NCBI GenBank assembly: GCA_035079385.1
Contig: JAVHKY010000005.1
Location: 2,914,001 to 2,978,000, forward strand
Origin: Aspidiotus rigidus
Taxonomy: Eukaryota; Arthropoda; Insecta; Hemiptera; Diaspididae
Length of the DNA: 64,000 nt
Direction: 5' to 3'
In this document: piece after piece, positions 47,201 to 59,200 of the stretch
How positions within the stretch are numbered: the first letter of the stretch is position 1
Layout: each line of letters opens with the position of its first letter
Notes under the pieces: model-generated
Database searches by the model: none
Told to the model about the DNA's origin: nothing
The model's input: the letters and a program-made list of their open reading frames with translations, nothing else
Program-made: the position numbers and the translations under genes

Positions 47201-50200
47201 CGTTACTTTACCCTTCTTTCTACGTAAAATAATCGATACTAAAAAGGGGCTGCTGTTACTAGATTACGTTGGCTGCGATTCTAAAACTTTCAGACCCCTA
47301 ATATAAACGGACCGTACAGCGTGTTCTATTTCATCGCGGAGAATGAACACTCTCTCCAATTTCTAATTTTTCCTCAGATGATTTTTTTTTCCTTTTTCTC
47401 TTTTTGAGGGGCTATATAGCGTAATATACGAAGAATTTTTCACGTATCGAACGTGTAATATAAAATGACTCGAGTCATTGGAAAGAGAGAGAGAGAGAAA
47501 AGAAAAAGAAAAAAAAACTTTTCTTAAAATAAAAACTCGATGATTACTTTTCATTTTTTAACGAAAAATTCCAGCTTATCCGAACCATGGTTAAATTGTT
47601 GTCAACTCTATACGCAGGATCAAATTGATTACTTATTCTCTTCATCTCTATATTACTTATCAAACTTTAACAAAGATTGACGCGAAAATCAACAGTTGAA
47701 TATCACTCGCTAGTAGAGGCCGTCACCGGAGGTCAATTTTCCGACTTTGAATTTCGAATCCGAATGACAGACAATAAATTCACTTTCATAAGGTGCATTG
47801 TCGCGATTATTAAGCCACTGTCTGAAAGCACAGTTTTGGTAATCGTCGCTTAAATACTGAATACAATTCAATTTTAGTTTACGATAAATTACGTGTTCTT
47901 ATTGTTGGGCTTTGTGTCAGTACTGACGACCGATGAAGTAAGGGGGTTGCCACCTCCCTAAATCGGTGCAGTCGATAAGGTAAATCTAAAAAATCGCAAT
48001 AAGATACATTTTTAATAGGAAACCTGTTTTATGGGAGATTATTGAAAAATTTCAGCCTCGCGACAAATTTGGGCTTTAAGACAGATGGCGCGGCGACTCT
48101 GATCTACTTCGGGAGCTAAGAAAATTTTCAACCATCGAGCTATGCATATCGAAAAATTTTGGTAGCGTGATTTGAAAAGTTGGTAAACGTCTCGAATTCA
48201 CTCGTGCGCCTTTAGGAGCTTTTTCAAGCCTTCTCCTTCTCAATGAAGTTGTAAAAACATACGTTCAGAATTTATCGATCATTTTTATGTGGACAATTTG
48301 ATTATCCGTACCCCAGAAGTCCACCCGTACTAAGTTGCTTAAAAAATACCGTGACAGCGCAGCAGCTGGGCGATGCCGAATTGAGTCCCAATCTATCTTT
48401 TTTAGCCGAATGGAGTCCTGAGTTGTCGGGGAAAGGCTGGTAGAATAATATCCGAATTGAGTCCCGTAGTGTCGGGGGTAAAAAAAGGGAATGTCTTCAT
48501 GTGTCGGCGGTACACAACCGAATCGAGTCCCGAGTTCACGAATGATTCTCATTTCCCTTCTGCCTCGACGTATGTCGATGATTTTGGCATAGGTGTCGCA
48601 TTGGACCTCAAGAAGAGTATCTATGAGAATGAAAATATTGGGGTGTGCAGTGTAGAAGGAACCGAACGATTCCGAGGGTTCGAACTTCAAGGCGAGATCA
48701 ATTATTTCATTCACAATATGTCGAAAGACTGTTTCATATGCTTCAATCGTGTTATTCGTCAGGACAAAATACCAGAGGAACATAAGCGTTGTACTTAAAT
48801 CCATGAAGTGTAAAAATCTGGGATCAGGTTGCCTACAGCAGAGGACGAAGGAAATTCCATTCCATCGTATTTTTGCGAAAATTATTCATTCAATGATAAA
48901 CATTTTAGTTACCTACAGCAGAGGACGAAGGAAAATGAAAAATTAGAAGCCATTGCAGACGTTGCAATGGCAGCGGGGAACCCGCAATTCCTTAACTCGA
49001 CCTCTCAGGTGGTGTGGAACTGAGTTGATAATCTTGTCATATAATTCAAATCGAAATCATCATTCTACATTCCCTCCTATCATATATAGCTCGAGAGTCG
49101 AAATTCTTCTAAGTCCCCCTTCTATCATATATACAGCTCGGAAGTCACAATTCTTCCAAGTCCCCCTCTTATCATATATAGCTCGAGTCTCAAAATTTTT
49201 CCAAGTTTTTGGTTGGACGGCGGACGGTAGCTCGAAAGTCAAAATTCTTCCAAGTCCCCCCCCCCCCCTATTATATATAGCTCGAGACTCGAAATTCTTC
49301 CAAGTCCCCCTCTTATCATATATAGCTCGAGTCTCAAAATTTTTCTAAGTTTTTGGTTGGACGGCGGACGGTAGCTCGAAAGTCAAAATTCTTCCAAGTC
49401 CCCCCCGCCCTATTATATATAGCTCGAGACTCGAAATTCTTCCAAGTCCCGTAACCTAACCTAACCTGCGGACGCGGACGTTTTCTGAGGATGTAATCTC
49501 CTAACAAAATGGATAGCGGGTTCCCCGCTAATAACTCAGACTTAGTACCGCCGACACTTCGAGACTCAATTCGGACTCCATCTTCTTCTATCCCCGACAC
49601 TATGGGACTTCATTCGGATATTATTTTACCGTCCCCTCTCCCTTTGGGACTCAATTCGGTCATGTACCCCGACACTTTGGGACTCAATTCGGCTATCAAA
49701 AACAGGTACCAACGCTCCCGGGACTCAATTCGGTTACGCCCCAGCAGCTAACATGTCTCCTCCAGAAATACGTGTAGTGCAGCATTTCATACTTGTTTCC
49801 TACACATCAATGCAATATATCGATTTTATCGATCTTATTGAATCAATTCCTGATAAGTCTGTCTCGGTCATGCTGACGTCACTGTAACGTCCCCCTCTAC
49901 TAGTACTTCTTAGCTTAGTATTTTGTATGTCAGGCTAAAACTAGCTGACGGGCCCATAAACTAGTACAGGTGTAGTATACACTGTATGCTGGGCTGAGTG
50001 TCTAACGGGTTCACGACATTCTTGACCTAGTATAATTTATGTCATCCTGAGTAGCTCAAGGGTTCACTCGCACCACCCATTCGCCTAAACAGCTTAGAAC
50101 AAGCGTGGTATAGACCTACCTGTACCCCGTCCTCTCCATCATCTCTCGGTCCCAGCGAACCCCGAAACCACGAAAAAGTCCCGGCTTTTGTAAGAAGGGC

Positions 50201-53200
50201 CCGGAAACCCGGATTGCCCTAGAATCCAGCTGAGTCAACCCGGGAAAAATGTTAACAGGAAACCTGTTCTATGAGCGGTTATTCCGAAAAATTTTCCGTG
50301 CGCTGTATCATGTCCAGTCAAAATAAAAACGTTCCAAGTCCAACATCATTTGCAAAAGTGGTTCAAGCCCCCCCCCCCCTCCTATCATATATAGCTCAAA
50401 GGGTGGACTTGGAAAAATTTCGACTGACTAACCGTAATATATTGCATATCTGGTTCATTAGAGGGGCTAAGCCAATTGGTGCATGAAGCATTACATCACT
50501 TGAAGAGGCTATCCTAATGCGGGTCTTGTCATCCGTCGTTTTCTTCTAAGCCTAATGAGAAAATTGTTGAAAAAATTGTTTTATGGATAATTGATATGAA
50601 TTTCGATGTCCCGCGAAGAGGAAAAAATTTACGGGTTCTTCAACGGAGTTGAACGCGGAACCTGTTTTATGGGGCACATGGGATTGTATGATGTCATCAG
50701 ATTGTGACGTAACAAGCCCGACCTATGACGTTATCAACTCACGCCGTCACAGGCTTGGATACCGATCTCCGAGCTATGATATGATACGAGGGGAACCTAA
50801 AATACTTTCGAAGGACGTTCTGAGTCTTATGGTGTTTGAAGCATTGCATATCTGGCTCATTGAAGGGGCTATGTCAATTGGTGTATGAAGCATTGTATAT
50901 CTAATTACTTGAAGGGGCTATCTTCTAGGCGGTATACAGCAATTTCCAGGAGTTTATTGGGTTATCAGAGCTTGAAATTATTTTCTTGTTCATTACAACA
51001 GCTCAATATTTTTAAAAGTTATTTTTCATCTGCTAAGCTCGAAATTTCGAATTGTTTCAAATGCCCCGTCTTTCTTTTCTCCAGAACTTGAAGTTTGAAA
51101 TTTTCATAAGTCTTCTTTGCAGTCGGGAGCTGCTCGCAATTGTTCGAAGCCTCACAACCTTGTCTTCTCAAGTCTTTTTTTTCTTAAGGTTCCGAGCTGC
51201 AAATTTTATTCTCCTTCACGGAGCCTTCTTGAATTTTACAATCTTCGCTTTGTAGAGCTCAGAGTTTGGAGTTCTTGTGAACCTATCCTGGAGCTGATTT
51301 TGCAAACCGTTCCGAGGAAGGTAACTCTTCGGAACTCAACATTTTTCGAGTCCCAGTTTTTTTTTGGGTAGTTGTACATTGGAATTTTCTGGAGTTTTCT
51401 GCCCACACAGGGGCCAAATTAAGTTTCCTATGAGTGTCACGAACATTGACGGTAGACTTACGGCAATTAATCAACAAAAGAAGAGGTTTCTCGTGTCGAT
51501 ACCAACAGACCAATTTCTTCGATCAAAGTTCTTTTCTGGTGGAAAGTCGTCTAATGAAGAACGAGAACGAGTTTCTTGCTCTAGGATAGCAAACCATCAA
51601 ACACTCATTTGTCTTATTGTGAGATTACCAGTCCGTCTAGTGTAATAAATCTACCTATCTAAATGTGTATTTTATTTCATTAGACCCTATTTTCAAAGTA
51701 TTTGAGCTCTTTCATTCTTCATTGATTATAAAACGTTGAAAGAATCCTACCTCATTTTGTATTTCTATCTATCGCATTAATATAAGCCTCATATTGAACA
51801 GAATTTAATTAGACTGTTTGTCGTTTAGTTGGTTATGAAATCATGACTCGTCAAAATAAGTCATAATGTGTCGACCGTCGGTATGAAACAGACAACTACC
51901 TACTTGTAAGCAGTTAGATATTGCGAAATATGTTTGTATACTCTTTCCAGCAAGCTAATCGCTCTCTCTCTTTCCTATCAGACATTATATTGTGCCGACT
52001 GAAAATATTGATTTTTCCGTTTCACCAAAGCTGAAGTTAGGTAACTTATTTAATGTTGCTAAAAAATTTGGTTGGCATCAGATCTATTTACTGAGGAGAA
52101 ACTTGACTTCCTTTACTTAAAATTTAGTATTTTTGAACTTAGAACGTACCTTGAAAAATTTTAGATACAACGCATTTCATTTTCTCGTTTTAATATAGAA
52201 GTGAAGCTATGCATAATTAAGAAAGTTGGTCAGTGCAATATTCCAAGAGTCTGCAACGATATTAACTACCTACCTACGTTAGCTAAAGGTATCTTTGGAG
52301 TAAAATAAACGTTTTTACGATCGTGAATTCTCGAATCCAAGTTGTAAGTTGGTGATTGCTGTACTCGAGGTAGTAAGAGACGAGCCGTGCTTTAGATACG
52401 CTGGGTTTCTTTTTTATAATGACAAATGAAATTAAAGCTCCGCTCCGTTCGCTTCGCATAACAAATTAGACGCAAGCGATAATGTTTACGAGCTCTCTCG
52501 TTCAAAATAATTTCACTCCTACTCAAACAGCAGTCAAAACTAATTTTAACCCTCTCTCTGTCTTCGCGACGAAAAGTATTCATGAAACAATTTCGTCATC
52601 CGAGAGGAGATAAGGTTTCTCCTCTTTAGTGAGCACATGTCAACTTCACTTTAAGATACTGAGCCGAAAAATTAAAGTTTATCGGCGGGGTTCGAAAGGC
52701 TCGCCGGTAATACGATAAGTCTGACACGGGAATATTTTTATGTGTTACGTCCCATTTTATTAACATTATTCGAGGTGCAAAGACAGAAAATGTAAAACTA
52801 CTAATTCGTTGCAGTTTCAGACACGAATTTGTTTCATTTTCGATAGGGCCACGTTCTCAATAGCTTATGACGAGTTGGAGAAAGGTTATAGTTTTTCCAT
52901 TCTCTCCCCTGGACTTTGTACATAAAGCTGGCAAGCCCCCCTCCTAATGTATACAACTCAGAGATGGAAAATTTTCCAAGGACCAAAGGGAGGTCAGAGC
53001 CTTCACCACTCGTCAACGTTTTTTCAAATTCCCTTTTCGTATGCAGTTCCATAGTCGTCTCTCCTCTTTGTATATTGGTAGTGGTCGAAATTTTTCCAAA
53101 TACCTAAAGTAGATCAGAGCTTCTGCTCTCTCGAAATCACAATGTGCCGGAAAGACGAGCCCAATAACCCTCTATAAAACAGGTTGCCTATTAAATATAA

Positions 53201-56200
53201 CTTGCAGTTCACTTCATTCGCTGCTCGGAGGTCGGTTTCATCAACTATACGTTGATTGATACCATCAAGGATCCCTTTTTTTTTTTTTTTTTTTTTTAAT
53301 GGAAAACTTGAACGTCTTCCCACTTCACTTTACAAGTATTTTTTTTTTAAATCGCCAAAATTGAAATTTTTCCAAGTCTCCTCTCACTGTTTCTCTTCTT
53401 CTTCTCCAAGTCCTCGAACATGATCAACCTTTAAAAGTTTTGTCGAGTTTTTGAAGTAAGTCGCAGCCTATATGCTTTCTCGGTAATCACAATTTTCCAA
53501 GGGAATGACGGACATTTACCCCCCCTCCCTCCCTCAAAAAAGCCCCTCATGAAGCAGTTTTTTATGCGTGTCAAATAGCTATTCAACAGTTGCAGTTGTT
53601 AGCTCCGTACATGAGAAAATCAGGATACATCAGATGAAGCGTACTTAATGACTATAAGGGACAATAGAACTTTGGAATCTGCGGCTAATAAGTACTTGAG
53701 CGTTTCTGCAATCGTTTTGTATAAAGATGTCGAGATTATCATTCGGATTTCTGGAGAGATGTGAATTGGGGACTGGAGTAGACAACTTAAAGATAAGATC
53801 GAGGCAAAAATTTCCTAGTACTTTTTAATTGAAATTATTTGAAAATCAAAAAATTCGAATGGGAATTCACAAAATAAACATTGATTGTACATCACGTAGC
53901 AAGAGAAAAATAAATGAATACCTGACGTAATGAGAACCTGACTAGGTCAAAAAGAAATATTTAACTTGACGATAATGACCTCCATCTTATAGTTAAAACC
54001 CGAAATCAGTAAATTCTAAAATTCACTAGTCAAAACTAGTTGCCACAAATGACTTTAGTCAGAACTAGTTTCGACTAGTTAACTCTAGAATTTACCGTGA
54101 CCCTCAGCGTTGGAGCTAGTTTTAACTTAAATAATTTCAGGTAAAACTAGTTTTTACTAGTGAAAACTAGAATTGACTAGTAAAAAGTGAAATAGAGAAG
54201 AAATTATGATTGTCGGGGAACACTAGTTTTGACTAGTGAAAACAAGAAGGGTGAATCCAATCAGTAAAATGAATTTCTTCCCTAGTACAAATGTAATTGC
54301 ATTTTTATCAAGGGTGTTGGAGCAATTTTTTTTAGAGGCCTCCGGAACGAATACAGAAAATGACTCTCCGACTCCGGTTGCCTCCAGTGGACACGTTTGG
54401 AGGCGTCTTCTGACCTCCAAAGTATGTCTCTGGAAGTACCTCAAAATGCCTCCAGCGCAATTACTGAGATTGGAGAAAATGCCTCCGGAGGCACTGTCGA
54501 AGAAACCGAAGACGTCTTTGGAGACGCCTCCGAAGGCACTTGTAACGTTGATCAGTGTGACCAGATGTAGCATATTGGCCTACCAGTGTTGCCAGATGAC
54601 AGATGATACTCACAAGGTGTATTTAAAACTTTGGCTTTTCTTCGAACCGAGCAGCGCTAGCATCAAAGTGGCTGAATGAGGGTTCGAGGAATAGAATACT
54701 GTTAAAAAAAGTGCCTCCTAAAGGATCTTTCGAAGCACCTCCAAGCCTCTAGGTGGAAGCGAGGTACCTCCGAAGGCAAAATGCTCCAGCCTCCAACATC
54801 TTGGTTTAAATCCTCACCATCTTCGCCTCATTGGAGGCGGAGGCAAGGTACCTCCAGAGACAAAATGCCTCCAGCCTCCAACACCCTTGAATTTTTATTT
54901 TTCACAAAGCTTGTTTGTACTTGAATGGTGTGCGTCAATTAGTCACTGTCAAGTTTGCTCTTGTAACGCTTATAGACCGACGAATTCGTATGATGTACCG
55001 GTACGGTTTAATGTGTGAATTAAGGAAGAAAAATTTAGAACTTTTTCGTATATTTTATTCCAGTGTGAGCTACTTATCCTCAAAGTTGAGCAGAACTACC
55101 AAATATCTATCAATTTGGCCGAAGTATGTCTGGAAATACCATCACCTTTTGAACTCGAACAATTTCAATTCATTTCAGTTATAACTAGAATTTACTGATG
55201 AATTCAAACAATTTTTTTATTCTAGAATTAACTAGTCAAAACTAGTTCTGACTAAAGTCATTTGTGGCAACTAGTTTTGACTAGTGAATTTTAGAATTTA
55301 CTGATTTCGGGTTTTAACTGTAACATATAGACGAGGTGCATTTCCACAACTTTTTTTGATTACTTTCATTTACAAAATTGATACGTTTCTTATCTAATTG
55401 TTTTCTCTCTCTCTCTTTCTAGCAACAAGCGTTGAAAAGTATCGCTGCCGGAGATCAACCAACCCTACATTTTGAACCACAAGTTGCTTTATTATGCGAC
55501 CAGAAAAGCGAACAAACGTATTACAATCAATACATGAGCGATTCTGGACGTTGGACGTCAGATGTGAATTCTGGATCTAGTAGCACTTCTTCGAAATGTT
55601 CTAACGAGAAATTGGACATTCTCGACTATTGCAAAAAGGTAAGAAGCACCGCTTTCAACTCTTCATCTAATTGTAACCATATATACGATCATGTAAGTAT
55701 ATCTTTTTTATGCAGATGTCAAAAAAAAAAAAACATTCGCGCTTCATTTGATAGTACATAAAACTAATTTATGAGCGTCGCGAATTGACTTAGAAAAATC
55801 AAATGTTTGTCTAGATTTACCTTAATTTCTACAAATCGTATAAACGATAACCAGATTTGCTCTTCTCTTTCTACTTTATAGGTTTATCCTACGCGTGATA
55901 TTACAAATATCGTGGAATCTAGTCATTTTGTGAAAATTAATAACTGGTGTAAAGTTGGTCGATCCAAGTGCAAACGAACTGAATGGGTGAAACCTTACCG
56001 ATGTCTAGGTTAGTTTCTATCTTTCTTTTTTTTTTTCTATCTTTCCTCCACAAAAGTGATGGTTTACATTCGTGGTTGCCTACGTCATTGCTACGAATGT
56101 AAAAAATATAAAATAGATACTCGATGTAACGTTAGTCTATCGTTTGAATTTTATCGATCGGCACCCTATCTCTATTAAGCAACTGTGACTTACGCTCTTA

Positions 56201-59200
56201 TGTTTGTAAACAGAAGGGCCATTCCAGAGCGACGCACTTCTCGTACCGGAAAAGTGTATCTTCGATCACATTCATAACCAATCAAAATGCTGGCCGTTTG
56301 ACCGCTGGAATCAAACCGCATCCACAGCATGCCAAGAGCGTGAGATGAATCTACGAAGCTTCGCCATGCTATTACCTTGTGGCATTTCTTTGTTCTCTGG
56401 TGTCGAATTCGTATGCTGCCCCAACAAAGGTGAGCCGAATAACTTTCTTTTTCCAGTATAATTTTACCAGAGTAATAAATCCGGGTTTCAATGTAATTTT
56501 CTTCATGTTGTAAATGAAAATAACAAAAAGCGTGAATACTGTCAAAACCCTTGGGGAAATGGGTGTTTCGGATGTCGGAAACACCAGTTAGTACAGGGTA
56601 AATATTTCCCCCAATTTTTTCACATTTTCAAACAGTAAAGTATAGAAAAGTAATATTCTGAGAATACATAGTAAGTATCATTGCACGCTACAAAAAAAAA
56701 AAAAAATGTTCTGGCGTAGCCAAAAAAATGAAGATCACGTTTTATGTCTGTCATAGTTTAAAATATAAGTCTACACTAGTATACAATATCGAATAATTTA
56801 GTGTTGTGAGGAGGTTGTTCCGTTCGTTTGCCCTCCTTCTTGATCTAGTGTAAGGTCCAGTTCACAATATTCTAAGCTAATTGCTTTTGGGGGCAAACCA
56901 ACGGCATGCTAATAGCTTTTGAGGGGCTCACTCGCGTTCTCCGTCTAGTATAAGCCTAGTTTGGAAAGTCTGGTTTGGAATATATAAAACTAATAGCTTA
57001 TGGGGAACTCACTCGCTCCGCTCGTTTGCACCCTTCTTCATCTAGGATAAGTGTAGTTTAGACTCGCGGAAGTCTAGTTTAGAATATTTAAAGCTAATAG
57101 CTTTTGGGATAATGTATCAGGCTATAAATGCGACAAACGGAAGGACGCACGCATATTTCAAAATCAGGGTGGGAATCAGGATTTTGAAACTTTTTCCTAG
57201 TCCCAAAGTCATTTGACGGACGGACGCAAATTTTGAAATCAGGGTAGGGATCAGGATTTCGAAATTTTTGCAAGTCCCTAGGTCATTTCCACGGACGCAA
57301 AGATGGACGGACGGACGCACGCAAATTTCGAAATCAGGGTAGAGATCAGGATTGCGAAATTTTTTCAAGTCTCAATTTCATTTGCACGGACGGACGGACG
57401 CTCGCAAATTTCGAAATCAGGGTAGCGATCAAGATTTCAGAATTTTTTTCAAGTCCCAAGGTCCTTTGCACGGACGCACAGATGGACGGACGGACGCACG
57501 CGAATTTCGAAATCAGGGTAGAGACCAGGATTGCGAAATTTTTTCAAGTCTCGATTTCATTTGCACGGACGGACGGACGGATGCTCGCAAATTTCGCAAT
57601 CAGGGGAGGGATCAGGATTTCGAAATTTTTTCAAAACCCAAGGTCATTTGCATGGACACAAAGACGGACGGACGCACGCACGCACATTTCGAAATCAGGG
57701 TAAGGATCAGGATTTTGATATTTTTTCAAGTCCCAAGGTCATTTGGACGGACGGACGGACGGACGGACGGACGCAAATTTTAAAAGCAGGGTAGGGATCA
57801 GGATTTCGAAATTTTTGCAAGTCCCAAGGTCATCTGCATGGACGCAGAGACGGACGCACGCGCATTTCGAAATCAGGGTAGGGATCAGGATTTCGATATT
57901 TTTTCAAGTCCCAAGGTCATTTGCACGGACGCACAGATGGACGGATGGACGGACGCAAATTTTGAAATCAGGGTAGAGATCAGGATTGCGAAATTTTTAC
58001 AAGTCTCGATTTCATTTGCACGGACGGACAGACGGACGGACGGACGCAAATTTTGAAAGCAGAGTAGGGATCAGGATTTCGATATTTTTTCAAGTTCCAA
58101 GGTCATTTGCATGGACACAAAGACGGACGAACGGACGCACGCACATTTTGAAATCAGGGTAAGGATCAGGATTTCGATATTTTTTCGAGTCCCAAGGTCA
58201 TTTGCACGGACGCACAGATGGACGGACGGACGGACGCAAATTTTGAAATCAGGGTAGGGATCAGGATTTCGAAAGTTTTGCAAGTCCCAAGGTCATCTGC
58301 ATGGACGCAAAGACGGACGCACGCACATTTCGAAATCAGGGTAGGGATCAGGATTTCGATATTTTTTCAAGTCCCAAGGTCATTTGCACGGACGCACAGA
58401 TGGACGGACGGACGGACGCAAATTTTGAAATCAGGGTAGAGATCAGGATTGCGAAATTTTTTCAAGTCTCGATTTCATTTGCACGGACGGACAGGCGGAC
58501 GGACGGACGGACGGATGCTCGCAAATTTCGCAATTAGGGGAGGGATCAGGATTTCGAATTTTTTTCAAAACCCAAGGTCATTTGCATGGACGCACAGACG
58601 GACGGACGCATGCACATTTTGAAATCAGGGTAGGGATCAGGATTTCGAAATGTCTACAAATCCCATGGTCGTTTGCACGGACGCCAATACGGACAGACGG
58701 ACGCACCCAAATTTCGAAATCAGGGTGGGAATCAGGATTTTGGAATTTTTTCCTAGTCCCAAGGTCATTTGCACGGACGCCAATACGGACGGATGGACGC
58801 ACCCAAATTTCGAAATCAGGGTGGGAATCCGGATTTTGGAATTTTTTCCTAGTCCCAAGGTCATTTGCACGGACGCCAATACGGACGGACGGACGCACCC
58901 AAATTTCGAAATCAGGGTGGGAATCAGGATTTTGGAATTTTTTCCTAGTCCCAAGGTCATTTGTACGGACGCACAGATGGACGGACGGACGGACGCAAAT
59001 TTTGAAAGCAGAGTAGGGATCAGGATTTCGATATTTTTTCAAGTCCCAAGGTCATTTGGACGGACGGACGGACGGACGCAAATTTCAAAATCAGGGTAGG
59101 GTTCAGGATTTCAAAATTTTTTCCAAGTCCCAAGGTCATTTGGACGGACGGACGCAAATTTTGAAATGAGGGTAGGGATCAGTATTTCGATTTTTTTTCA

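Larger units (their letters stand above)
48355..49755. mobile_element. Mutator-like element with subterminal GGGACTCAATTCGG repeats
   Basis: The left end GCAGCAGCTGGGCG (from about 48356) and the inverse GCCCCAGCAGC (to about 49749) face each other. Each side then carries several copies of CCGAATTGAGTCCC (left) or GGGACTCAATTCGG (right), interspersed with CCCGACACT words. Inside are a transposase scrap (48560-48830, - strand) and an F1-type array (49070-49450). Arms are diverged, and the target duplication was not resolved. Confidence 0.6.

Noticed and set aside
48265..48804. 179-codon ORF as an intact gene
   Set aside because: It joins transposase scraps in two frames to MULE terminal repeats; conserved blocks are out of frame with each other.
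49449..49466. CCTAACCTAACC as an interstitial insect telomere repeat
   Set aside because: Only about three CCTAA units; too short to separate from chance.
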